Shown here: positions 35,948 through 48,264 of the stretch, one piece after another
Position numbering within the stretch: position 1 is the stretch's first letter
Layout of the letters: each line of letters begins with the position of its first letter
Source: Anadara kagoshimensis
Lineage: Eukaryota > Mollusca > Bivalvia > Arcoida > Arcidae
Direction of reading: 5' to 3'
NCBI GenBank assembly: GCA_021292105.1
Contig: CM037860.1
Span: 12,542,698-12,606,697 of the forward strand
Length of the DNA: 64,000 bases
Notes under the pieces: model-generated
Databases searched by the model: none
Told to the model about the DNA's origin: nothing
What the model saw: only the letters and a program-made list of their open reading frames with translations
Program-made: the position numbers and the translations under genes

Positions 35948-37456
35948 TATATGATAAATAGAGAATAATACATGGTGAAATCCATAACATATGCCATATC
36001 AGACCGAGAACCCAATATCAGACCGAGGGCTTTAGCCCGAGGTTTGATATTGGTCGAGGTCTGATATGGTATATGATATGGATTTCATCATGTTTTATTC
36101 TGTTTATCATATATTTAAACGTTCACCATGTAGAACAAATACATGTCGATAACAGACACTGAAAATGACAAAATTGGCCGACTTGAACTTACAAGAAAGT
36201 TACTTTTGAAATAATATAACTGTTGTGTACGGGTTTTCTTGCTACTCTGGTTTTCTCAATCTTTCATGAAATTAAATATGAAATTAATATCAAATTCCTT
36301 GTTCATCTAGTCAGTCATGAATACCAGCAAAGTAAAATATATATCAATATAATTTCACACATAGCAACAACACTTCATCATTAACCACCTGGGTGGCTCA
36401 GTGGTAGTGTTTGGTTCAAGTGTGGGAGGTCGTGAGTCAGCCCCCCACCCCCCGTTAAAACATACTTTAAGATACATGAACTGCTTCTTTGACAGACACT
36501 CGATATGAAGAAGGCAGAGTTTTGACTGGGTCAACTAGTGTCATTTTCATCTGACTGTTTGTGTATGGAGTACCGAGTCTCTTTGATCTAGCACCTGAAG
36601 TTACCCACAGTTTATAGTAGTACCGAAGACCATAAAAACGTATAATTTGCTTATGTCACATATACACTAAACTGTTCTTATATTAATAAGAGATTAATAA
36701 ACTTCATTTTGTCATGAAATTGAAATAATGTTGATGCAACATTAAACAACATATCAACTACTTATTTTCATTACTGTAATTGTACTTATTTTAGTGGGTA
36801 CATATTTGATAATTTATATTTATGTTTTTGTTTTACTGGAAACAAGTTTCTCAAATGCCAATGATGCAGGTTATTTTTGTATTTTCAATGCAGGTAATGC
36901 ATTGAGAATAAAACTAGTTAAAATCAGTGCATTGCCAAAATATGTACAATTACAGTGCATGAAAAATTAAATAAAAAAGTCATCAAACTATCGTCCATTG
37001 TAATTGAAACTTCATTAATGCATACAGTTTTATTGAGGATTCAAGAGTCATAATTTATTAGTTACACTTTTTTTATATAAACATATTACAACAAATATAG
37101 TTTTCAATTATAGATCTAAATTTAATCTGAATCAGAATCAATTACACGGATTCTTTTCCTCTTTTTGTCACCATAATAATTGTTAAAAATAATGTTTCCA
37201 TGAAATGTTGCTCCATTAAACATGCCAGTGTTGTGAAGGGGGCGAAAAGAAGCATTATGAACATTAAGGATGTCGTCCGAGGAATTTCGAAACGATAAAG
37301 TAATTTGTTCCGAGTAGCCGGTCTGATATGCATATCAGACCAGCGGTGATACGGCTTTTCCGACCGGGCACGTGCGGTCGGTGATATGGGTGACGTCATT
37401 TTAGCCGTATCGGGGTATGCAGAAACTACGTAATTAGTACTAAGTATATGATAAAA
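35948..37456. mobile_element. Composite palindromic element, long copy
   Basis: The left module (35950-36115) and right module (37305-37456) match those at 32066-32612, again ending near AAGTATATGATAAA. The interior is about 1.2 kb and contains an inserted tRNA-like SINE at 36384. Interior edges still align with the short copy (for example ACAGACACT.., GTTC(C/T)GAGTAGCCGG), so the short copy looks like an internally deleted relative. Confidence 0.7.
36384..36640 (+). mobile_element. tRNA-like SINE nested in the composite element
   Basis: ACCTGGGTGGCTCAGTGGTA gives a good A box, followed by GTGGGAGGTCGTGAGTCAGC, a decayed B box. The body continues to about 36640. No certain target duplication was found, so the right end is approximate. 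Confidence 0.6.
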
Positions 37457-37880
37457 GGGTTTATTACATTATGATATGATTTTACTCTGACACCTTTGTT
37501 TTGATTGGTTAAACTACTTGCACGCACAAAGCCTTTTTTATCATATTGCACTCTGGAACATGATAAAACACCATATTGCACTAAGCCAATCAAATTCATC
37601 GTTGGAAACTTGAATTGAACGCAAAAAGATTTAATGACGTCACAGACACTAGTATGCCATTAGTCGCCGTGACGCTGCTCTGGTACCGTGATGGCGGTCA
37701 GTGTAGGAACATAAAAAGCAAAAGATATTTATTAGTAAAATATAACACTGTCTTCTCATTTTAACATAGTTTACATGTAATAAAACAATTATAGCATTTC
37801 AGCCAATATTGCTTTGCTTTGCCGATAAAACATCATATCGCACTCACTGAAATGCATTGTGGCTTTATCTATAGCATACC
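37456..37880. repeat. Possible inverted-repeat element (TATCATATTGCACT motif)
   Basis: TTATCATATTGCACTCTGGAACATGATAAAACACCATATTGCAC is a local near-palindrome, and ATAAAACATCATATCGCACT recurs about 300 bases later. TTGATTGGTTAA and AGCCAATCAAA are inverted relative to each other. Borders uncertain. Confidence 0.45.
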
Positions 37881-39307
37881 CTCATATTTACCCAACTGAT
37901 GCATGTCATCGGTCCAGAGGCGTTCGAGCTTATATGCATGTGTTGGACCAGATGATATGATAGGCAAGAACAAAATGTTTGTTTCATTTTTCTTCAATAA
38001 AAAATGATGTGATAAAATAAACAAACAAAAAAGATTATGCTAATCCTTTACAAAGTTTGTTAAAAAAAACCGAGAAACTGACACTTCCTGGAGCGGGTAA
38101 AAAGAGCTGGAACACGATAAGAGAACACAAACTACAGAAATGGATGGAAATGTCTAACTGACAATGAGATAATACAATACAAAAACAAAAATTTCTGATT
38201 AAGTCACATGCAGTAGAAGGAAACATTTCGCCTTAATAAAGATGTTAACATGCAGTATCTCAATATCTATGGTATGATGGCACATTGGAAGGGAGATAAC
38301 TGCCGCTTTTCTTCCAACTCAGTTTATGACGCCGTCTATGTATTATAGGTTTATCATAATATTGCGATATTTATTTCAATCGTCATCAAAGTCAGAAATT
38401 GTGAACTTACCAACTCAATTCAATGTACCAAGTCTAAGTTATAAAAATATATTCATTTTTTAACATTTATGTAAAAATATACATGTATCTTACATAAAGG
38501 GGTCCCACAACAATGAATGTTACAAACAAATAACACTTGGATCACTGAGGCTACTTTAAAGTAACTTTCTAAAGACTTAACGAAATTATATTATCAAAGT
38601 ATAATTAATTTTAAGAACCAAGTTGATATACATGTAATTTTAATTTGAAAACATAATCAATCTCGAGCTTACTTAAATTTTAACTTTTTAAGAGTTCGAA
38701 ACAGATGTTGGCAGCATCTGGATTTAGACGAAATATTTGATATTTTACAATGTAAAATTATTTGCCAAACTCAGGATGATTTGTGTTAATGAGTAAACTG
38801 CTGTCACTTTCACATTTCATGCTTAAAAACAAATCCGGCATGTGAACAGCATGACAGTTACGGAAAACTGGTCTAAAATACTTCAACCACACCTCTGGAT
38901 ATGAATTAAAGTGAATTTTATGTCCCAGTAAAGAATGTTTCGCTTATATCGATACATCACCAGCTATTTGTAGAAGTGACAGAAATTTTGACATTTGCTG
39001 TGGACTAAAGGAAATGCACATGGGTGGGGCTTAACGTGCCACGTCTGTCGTGTCACGGGACATCGGTTGAAGGTACAGGAGGCTTTCGTTTCAATCAAGT
39101 TAACGACCAGCGTTGTATTACAGTATATGCATATTTTACTTTGACCATTATTTATTATCACCTTTATCATGATATAAATTTAAGAGTTTTGTTTGATCAT
39201 TCATAAATACATCGTGATTTTAAGTATAAATCTTAAGACACAAAGTTTTATTTTCGTGTGATATATATTGATATTGCACTTCATTTTAAATATATGACCA
39301 ACAAAAC

Positions 39308-39490
39308 CAATAATATACCCAGGGTAAAGCTAATAATCCGAGTGTATACGGGGATCACGTGTAAATCATACTATACCCAGGATAAAGCCAGTATTCTGAG
39401 TGTAAGCGGGGATCACGTGTAAATCCGATACGATATCCATGGTAAAGTTAATAATCCGGATGTATATATGTCACGTGTAAACCCGATAAA
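39308..39490. repeat. Three imperfect ~58-bp tandem units
   Basis: TACCCAGG(G/A)TAAAGC..AATCCGAGTGTATACGGGGATCACGTGTAAATC is repeated three times, CACGTG falling at 39356, 39414 and 39472. Confidence 0.85.
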
Positions 39491-39805
39491 ATAAAAACAG
39501 ACAGCAAAAGCTGATAAATTATTTAAACAATTTTAGCACGTACTTCAATTAATTTAAAACGATAAATAATTCTAAAGGTAAAATAATTTAAAGCTTTTTA
39601 AAAAACTCATACGTACAATACATATATATAACACTTAATTTTCCATTGTGATTTTATATAATACACACAGGTATTCACCGATACGTAATCAATTTATTAT
39701 ATTTGGAATATCAACACCTCTGTTAAGTTTAATATATCAAATTTAAGTTTGAACACATCCTCTACATGGTAAATAAGTCTGACTTATTATCGTATATCTG
39801 AAGTA

Positions 39806-40010
39806 CAGTCCTGCCGAAAGTTTAACACCGAGCTAACGACAGAGGTCCGAAGCTCTGATACCCAGTAGTGACCGAGATATGGATAGCTAAAGACCGAATA
39901 GCTTCCGAAATATAGATGGTTAGTGCCGAAAAGCTGTCGAGATGTAACTAACGAGGAGCTGAGATGAGCTGTCGATTTGTTGGGTTATTGTTAAACTCTC
40001 GGCAGGTCTG
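39806..40010. mobile_element. CAGACCTG family, copy 8
   Basis: TA-CAGTCCTGCCGAAAGTTTAAC..GTTAAACTCTCGGCAGGTCTG-TA. Matching compensatory changes at both ends (CTGCCG/CGGCAG) keep the inverted repeat. Confidence 0.85.
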
Positions 40011-40578
40011 TACGGGTTCTATAAGTTTGTGTCTATATAGAATGTGTATTGGCGTTGCATATTTAAATACACTCGGGGTTGATTTAACAACTCGATACGC
40101 TAAAATGGTTTTTGTACGTTAGTTGAAAACATTAAATAGTTAAAAGGCTAAACTACCCTCTAAATGGATTTGAATAGATTTTCCACAACGTTATTAAGAT
40201 TTAAATGTTAAAGTCCTGAAATTTACAGTTTGAAACAGGATCTGTGTAGTGGATTAACGATAGCCGTTAGACACGGGGATATACCGTTATATCATATATA
40301 AATGGATTAGTGGTTCAAATTAGGATGTTTGTGGAATGTTTACAATTTTTATATCATCAAAAATATCTGAATATTGATTTTAAAGTCACATAAATCGATA
40401 TTTTTTTAAGTTCATTTTGTTGTAGGAGTTTTTATTATGTTTTGTCAATATCAGACCTCCTCAACATGGCGGGAATAGTCAAACATTTGAACATATTGGA
40501 TTGCTGATATTATTTATTTTAAAATTTAGTTTTTCGAGATAGTTGTATGATGAACAGACAAAGTGTGTCCGACTTATC

Positions 40579-40628
40579 ATGGCACGATCGGACAACAAAC
40601 TTATGACAGGAAGACTCCAAACTTACAG
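40579..40628 (+). CDS. Alternative first coding exon (MARSDNKLMTGRLQTY)
   Basis: The ATG opens 16 codons plus two bases, ending TACAG|GTAAGT, a near-perfect donor. The phase (2) matches the acceptor at 47977. An in-frame TAG lies upstream, so this is the first usable ATG in its frame. An out-of-frame ATGATG about 30 bases earlier would give a short upstream reading frame. The exon may extend upstream as 5' UTR. Confidence 0.6.
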
Positions 40629-43600
40629 GTAAGTCGATTATTATCTCCCAAATATTATCTTAAGAATTTATATCCTATCAAGAGCATAAGTGACTTTACC
40701 AATAGAATTTTCAACAAATCTCATATATTCTAGAACACCCTTTGCAAATCAAACATATCAAAAGAATTGTTTTTTAGCTCACCAGACCCCAATGGTTTCC
40801 TAAAAATAGCATTGAGGGAAATGTACACCAATGTACCAAAACCTCAATCAGTGAATTACAGGAAGAACAGACGAGCAGACAGGACAGAACGCAATCCTCT
40901 GACTTAAGTCAAGTAAGCTAAAATACTCTTGATCCATCAGTAGTGCTGAAAGGAACAAGACAAGAAAGATTTCCACCGGTAGTGAACAGAAGCTATGGGA
41001 CATAAACCTTTTTGTGACTTGTTGCTTATATGAAAATGGGAAAGTTTTATGACTTTCCTTATTTCGTACGCAAATTGGCACTTTCGTTGTAATCTTGCTA
41101 TGCATTTAGAGTATAGGATGGCTACTAAATTTTAAATGTTTAAAAATTAAAGACAGGTGCCCGTTTTGAAGTGTTTCACTTCCAAAATTACCACGTCTCT
41201 AAGATAAATATTTTATCAATCACTTGACATATGAATGTCACAGCAATATACTAGTATATGACGATACATTATTCTATGTCGTAACGGGATATCCAGGGGT
41301 CCTGTTATACAAACAACACAAAACAAACATATTCAGTCAAATCAATACCAAAACCTTGTTTAATATCATATTTTCTTTTCTCCAATACACATTTTTATTT
41401 CTTCCTTCCTTTCAATTTTAAATTGAATTTTGATCAAACAAAATATTAATTAACAAGTAACTGTTAATTGGTGAATCACGAAAAGGCGTAATTTTAAAAT
41501 TTGTATAAAGATATTAATATTGGTTTTCGTCAGGTGTAGAGTATAAAGAGACAGTAAAGACCTGTCGAAATTTCAACGCAGAGCTAACGAAAGAAAGTTG
41601 AAGCTAGCTCGACTGTCGAGGTATCGATAGCTAATGACCGAAAACCTCCAGTGAAATAGAAAACATGTGCGAAAATCTGTCAAAATGTAGCAATCGTTGG
41701 GAAAAGACGAGTTGCCGATTCGGTCCTTATTCCTTAGCTAAGTGTTTAGGCTTTCGACAGGTCTGTACTGTATAAGGGGTTATTGATATTTAAAACCTAG
41801 TATGACCTTTACGATTATTAATAAAGCATAAATGTAATGTCAAATATTAAATGGATTATCTTAGTATTTAAAAATTTAAATAGATCGATTAAAATTCATT
41901 TTTTAATCTTTTGTTGTACATAAACATGGCCCTATTTCATGAAAAAGTTGTTTTTATAATCAATGGTAGTATGTTACATGTAAATGATATAGCTTTAGCT
42001 TAATGATTAAAAGTTTGGCATGAGTTAGTCGGTGCACTGGTATTTATATGTCTCCCTTTAGAAATGAAGGCTTTGGTTCTTTTTGCGGCAATGTTTTTTA
42101 TCTTTTGGTACAATTTTAAGTCTCTTTATCTGCGTGCACCCGACTTCTGCATATTGTTTTCTTCTACAAATTGCTTTAGAGTGTATTGAACTTGCTTATA
42201 AGAAATCCACGCCTACTTTGTTTTTCTCGATTTCTGCCAAGTTTATGTCTTGTTGAGTCATGTTCTTGGTTAATCTGGTTATTGCCAAGTTTCATGTTTT
42301 AATTCATGTTTTTGTTTGCTTTGGCTCTCGACAAGTTCGTGATTTTGACTTGTCGTGTTGTTGATCTGTCTATTGCCAAATTCATACTTTTGTTTAGTCA
42401 TGTTTTGAGTTGTTCTGCCTATTTTTGTACATGTTTTGTTGTGTCAGTCTAATTCATAGTTAATGTGTCTGATGACATAATTTGACTGTTTGCTTTTGCA
42501 AAATACATATTTGTTTTTGTTGTGCCCTGGTGTGTTTGTTCTGGCTATTCCGAGGTACGTATCTGTGTTGTGTCATGTTTTTGGTTCCTCTGCTATTGCC
42601 AAGTTCATGTTTTTGTTATGTCTTGCTGTATATTTTTCGTAATATTGCCAAGTTCATGTTTTTGTTATGTTTTGTTTTATATTTTTCTGAATATTGCTGA
42701 GTTCGTGGTTTTTTCATGTTTTTGTTGCTCTGCCTATTGCCAAGTACATGTACATGGTTCGTTTTGTCATGTGTTGGTTGTTCATTCTATTTCAAAGTAC
42801 ATGTATTTTACGTCATTGTGTGGCTATTGGAAAGTAGTAAATATTTGCTTTGCTTTATGTTTTTGTTGTATCCTGCTCTGTTTGTTCTAGCCATTGCTAA
42901 GTATGTGTTTTGATGTGATGCATTGTTCTTCCTGTTGCAAAGTTCATGTTTTTGTTGTGTTATACTTTCATTGCTCTGGTTATGTCCAAGTTCATGTTTT
43001 AGTTGTTCTGGCAATTGTCAAGATCATGTTTTTGTTGTCATATTTTTTGTAACGCTTGCTCCTGCCTTTATATTTTTGTTGAACCATGCTTTTGACTTCG
43101 CTTTCAATTGTCATGTACCGGTGTTTGTTGTGGCATGCTTTTGATTGCTCGTGCTAATGTCAAATACACATTACAGCTTTACATTTTTATGAATTTCATT
43201 TTAAATTACTCTATATAAAACTTCATTAATATACAGTCATGTTACAGTTATTATACTCTTTTGTCAAAATTCAAATCTTTTAGCAATTTTCTCATTTGAA
43301 TTTCAATTCCAGTATGAATAATTTCAATCATATAATTGATTTTATAATGGGGTACTTATTGTAATGTAAAAAGCCTGTCACAAACTACAAGTGGTGGGAA
43401 CCAAAATAAATTTAATTCAAAATTATATACCGAGTTATATACTGATCTAACCCTGATTGAAAATTCATGTAGCATTTAAAAATACGTTATGATAATCCCG
43501 TACTAGCCAGGGTGGGATATACCGGTATATTCAACTTGATATAGTGACGAATGGTCCGCTATTCAAAAATTTCTTAAAGGATCATAGCATTCTTTTATCT

Positions 43601-46600
43601 CTTGTGTTTATACCAGAGACATAATTGAGTTAAATGATAAAATGCCAACAAGTTGATTTCCTAACAGACTTAGAAGACAAAAGTTATGACATATTTCATT
43701 CATTTGTCTACAATACACATACATGTACATTTTATATAAATGAGTTAATATCGCCAATGACTAAAGTGTAGGGGTTTTAATGAAATTTTGACAAATTTAA
43801 AATTCATTACTTTATCTAATTAAGATATAATCCCGGTTTTATTTGAAAATTTATTTATAATTTTGTTATAAATTAGAATTGAATAGCCTTGTAAGACAGA
43901 TACTATTTTACAGGACATTGAATACATCCTACCAGGCACATGCATGCACGTTATTTATGAAAGACAAATCCTAGTCGATATTAACTTACACCGGGTGTTT
44001 CCCTATGCAAGTTTGACTATCACAATCAAAAACAAAAAAATGTTAAAATATGACCATAGCACAAGCCTAAACGTAAAAAGTTAAATCACATGAACTTCCA
44101 ACAGGGAAATGAGGCCGGGTGCTCCGGATGGGTAAGCATCTCCTGTTTAGCTAGCTACACCTGTCGCGTTTGTAATCAAATTTGAGAGTAAATACAACTG
44201 TAAAGCATGTTTAAATGGTGATTGTCTATATATTAAACTCTGTACTCTGAATATTTAAAATTTTCCAAAAATAAAAAACCTATATTTTCCTTCTTTAATA
44301 CCCCCAAAAGAAAAAGAAAATGGATCTTTCAATTTTCCTCTTTCCCATACATCCCTTCGATTGCAGCTTAAAAGAACAAACTGGGTGTCAAATATTCTTG
44401 ATATAAATCATTATAATAAAGTATCATTCTTTTGATTTAATTTTAAAAACTGGTTAAACAGTTTTTATTTCAGCAAACGTACATACTAAGACAATGATTC
44501 CGGAACAAGAGTAAGACTCTCATTACTTGAAACCAATGTGTTGATTATTATCACTCGAGATCGACCAATAGTATGTGAAATGTTTGTAGAAGATATGTGG
44601 TTTTCTCTGGTCATTCTGGTTTTCCCGATCATTCCTTAACTGACCCGCTTGATATGAGTTAAAGAATCTTTAAACTATCATTACTTCATGTCATTCCTTT
44701 TATTTTCTTTCATCCAAAGTAATTATGATTGAATTATGCCCATTTGGTACTTTGTTCACTACATTTGCTTTAATTCACATTGCTGTTGAGTATATCATGG
44801 CGTTATTGCTATGACCATTGTATCTTTCTGTTGGAGTCACTTGTCCCTTTAAAACGTCCGATTTTATCTTTTCCCCTCCATGTTTAATTGGATATTTTTT
44901 AATAAAGGGTTTGTTTATATTCCGAGTTAAAATCGTTCTGTGGTCAGATTTTAAATGTTTTGTTTATGGTAAGTTAATATTTTGGTTATAATTGAATTTC
45001 GTGGTTTTGACTTGCCCACGAAAATAACGAAATTTAATCACCCACGAACATTTACGATTTTGCAGTACTAGTGTGTGATTTACAGACATGATCTAGGACC
45101 CAGTATAGTTTAGACTCTATACGGAGACAAATCAAAAAGAGCTAAAAACTAAAACGTATTGAATCCATTACATCGATTCTTTTATATTGACTGTGTTAAC
45201 TGTCTAAGTTAGTGGTAACTGTCATCGTTCTTTTTAAGGGGATACAATACACCTATAGCCATTAGCTTTAATATACTAGATTAATATTATTTTGGCTATT
45301 TAGATTTGAACTCTGAAGTGTCAGGTTATTTGTCAGATATATAATTATTTTCTAACAAAAAGAAACATGATACAGATCGCTATAGATATTTAATTAACCA
45401 ACATGAAGAAATATTTTAGGCCATATCCCTACTTCTGGAAGATAGAGCGCTTAATTAATTTGAATGCAATATTAAAATTAGATTTAAATAAACAGTACAG
45501 ACCAGTCAGATGTTTAACGCCGAGCTAGTGAATGTGAGTCGAAGCTCGGCAGACAAGTGGCCATAATATGATGAGCTAGTAGCCAAATATCTGCCTAAAG
45601 ATAAATAGCAGCTGGTTAAAAGCTGTGGATATGTAAGTAACAAGGAGCCGAGATATACGTTCTACATTAACTTGTTAGCTTTGTGTCAAGTTTTCGACAG
45701 TCTTGTAAGCATAAAGTAGGATTCTTGTATCTAGCATTGGATCACTTGGCGCAAACTGCTGGTTGACAACTTTATTGAACAACTTACACACATTGGTCCC
45801 ACAGGTTGAATAAATCCAATCACAATAGATATTACTTCTGTTATATACATTGTTTTTTTAAATTTGATCATTAAATAGCTTTTCAATGATATATATTACA
45901 CTTCCAGCAAAACATGTAAAAACAAAAGCCAACAACTTCTTGTATGAAACATGGTCCGACTGCAATCTCAAGGTCATACGTCGCAACGACAAAAACATTT
46001 CTAATTACTTTATGGTCAGAGGAAGAATGTCGATAAACCTGAAAGTTAGAGTAAAGTTAAATTGTCATGTTTCGCGCCCCAAAACACTTTGATCGTTTCA
46101 TTTAGCTTGTATATCAAGGAAGCCAGTTCTGGGATTGTGGGCTGTACCGAAAAAACCAAATGCCTTTGGCAAGTGAACAGAACAGACCAACTTGCTCAGA
46201 TTCTTACCTCGTTTGTCGGAGAGTTAAAATGAAACACGTACAAGCTAAAGGGTTAGTGCATTTATCTTGTTCTAACTCTTGTACATCTGCCACGATGTCA
46301 TTTTGCTCTTTGTGTTTTGTGTTCAGTAGTACTGAATAAGTTTTTTATCCAGCTTACATTTCAGGAAAAAACATTCAATTATTAATTTTGATTTTTCTGT
46401 TTATTTAGTAAATTGATGCTATAAACTGATGTCAATACCACTTTCATTATGAACATGCTTTCGTGCTTTTAGCGACAGGAAATCCAATAGAAACAAAATA
46501 TGATATGTCATACGGTACAGACCTGTCAAAAGTTTAACACACTGGTATAACGAATACAACTTATCATGGCCTGTAATTTGTTATATCTTGACAGTTGCTA

Positions 46601-47607
46601 TATATATCTCTGGGCAGCTATTCGGCCACTTGCTATCCATATGTCGGTCACTCGTCAGACGAGTTTATATAGTCCCCTTTCAGTTAGGTCAGAACTTTCG
46701 ACAGGTCTGTACTGTATATCGATTAAAATGTAAAAATGGTAAATGAATGCTATTGTTTATAAAAGGACAAGTGTTGACCGTTCGAACTTTTAATGATGTT
46801 TACTTTGTCCTCATCAATTTGAGACCTTCCTGATCATAATCATTTTACCATGGCTAAATTGATACTCTGGATTTGTTAACACTCGCTAATGTGTTTTTCT
46901 AACCCCATAAAATCCAGGGAAATTTCCGATTTTTTTATTCCCAGGTCCCAGTTTTACAATTATTTCTAAACTTAGGTTTTCTTTAAATTAAATCGGGCAA
47001 ATTTGAAATCTTAATAATTTCAATTTTGTTAGTTTTTAAAAGGTGTAATTTTGAAGATCATTCTAAGCTTAATAAACCTTTATTGTTATTTTATTGAAAT
47101 TTTGTATCTGTAGAATAATAAATATTGTCAAAATTGTTAAGGAAAATCTTATTTAAGGAAATAATTGTTAAACTGAAACCAGGAAACCAAGAACATATTT
47201 GTTTTGCCAAAAGAAACTGCGGCAAAATTAGAAACACGTTTATTATCATTCTTAAATAGGGTGAAAGGGTGAAGTCGGTTGTCAGTATATCAAAATGGAT
47301 AATTTAAGAAAAAATGTTGGTTGTCCATGTACAAATATTTGTAATGTGTTGAGAATTTTCCTTGAAGAATTAGAGACAGATTATAGACGGAGATAAAGCC
47401 GTGGAATAAAACAATAAATAATAACAATATACTTATCTTTTATTATAAAGTATTGATTATACTTATATATATACAACCGACAGATTTAACACTGATAAAA
47501 CTATTGTAAACAAAACTAGTCCAACATTGATGTATATCATGATTTACTGATACCCCTCTAGCAAGGTCACGTATACCTGCCACAGAGAGAGAGAGAGAGA
47601 GACCTGG

Positions 47608-47649
<42 letters not shown>

Positions 47650-48213
47650 GGGGTAATAAGATCACTTTATCACACTTGTCGGATATCTGGTTTTGATGTA
47701 TTGATAAACATCAAATGAGAGAGAGAGAGAGAGAGAGAGATCCTTCCAATAGAAGCGTAGTAGTTGAAGGGCCCAGTAAATATATAGAGTATGACAACGT
47801 AAAAATACACAAAAATATTTATTAAAGAGGATAAAAAAATACCATATAAAATTGTTTGAATATTAAAATGGAATGTACCTACATTGTATATATAACATCG
47901 AAGTCATATAAACGAAAACTTACGAAATACAATGCACTATATAATAATAGTGTTCTTTTTTAATTGTAATTTACAGAAAAGCAAAGAATTCAGTATGTGG
48001 CTGGGACGTTCCATCGCTTTTTGATGATATTGGTAAGTTCATTAGAATAAAACTTCTATACTTTATTTTTCTAGCCGTGAATAGCTGCAATATTGTTGAT
48101 GCGGCTTTAAACAATAATTTACTCGCTCACTTTATTTGTTTTATGATATACTATTATTTTTCAACAAATAAAGTTTAGAAAAGATAAAAAAAATTCCGTC
48201 CCTGGGTGGGCTC

Positions 48214-48264
<51 letters not shown>

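Noticed and set aside
36384-36460. Possible true tRNA gene
   Set aside because: A box is good but the T arm is decayed and the acceptor stem does not pair; a SINE head is the better reading.
42482-43144. Several overlapping hydrophobic Cys-rich open frames, membrane-protein-like
   Set aside because: They follow the degenerate minisatellite unit in all three frames; no conserved frame.
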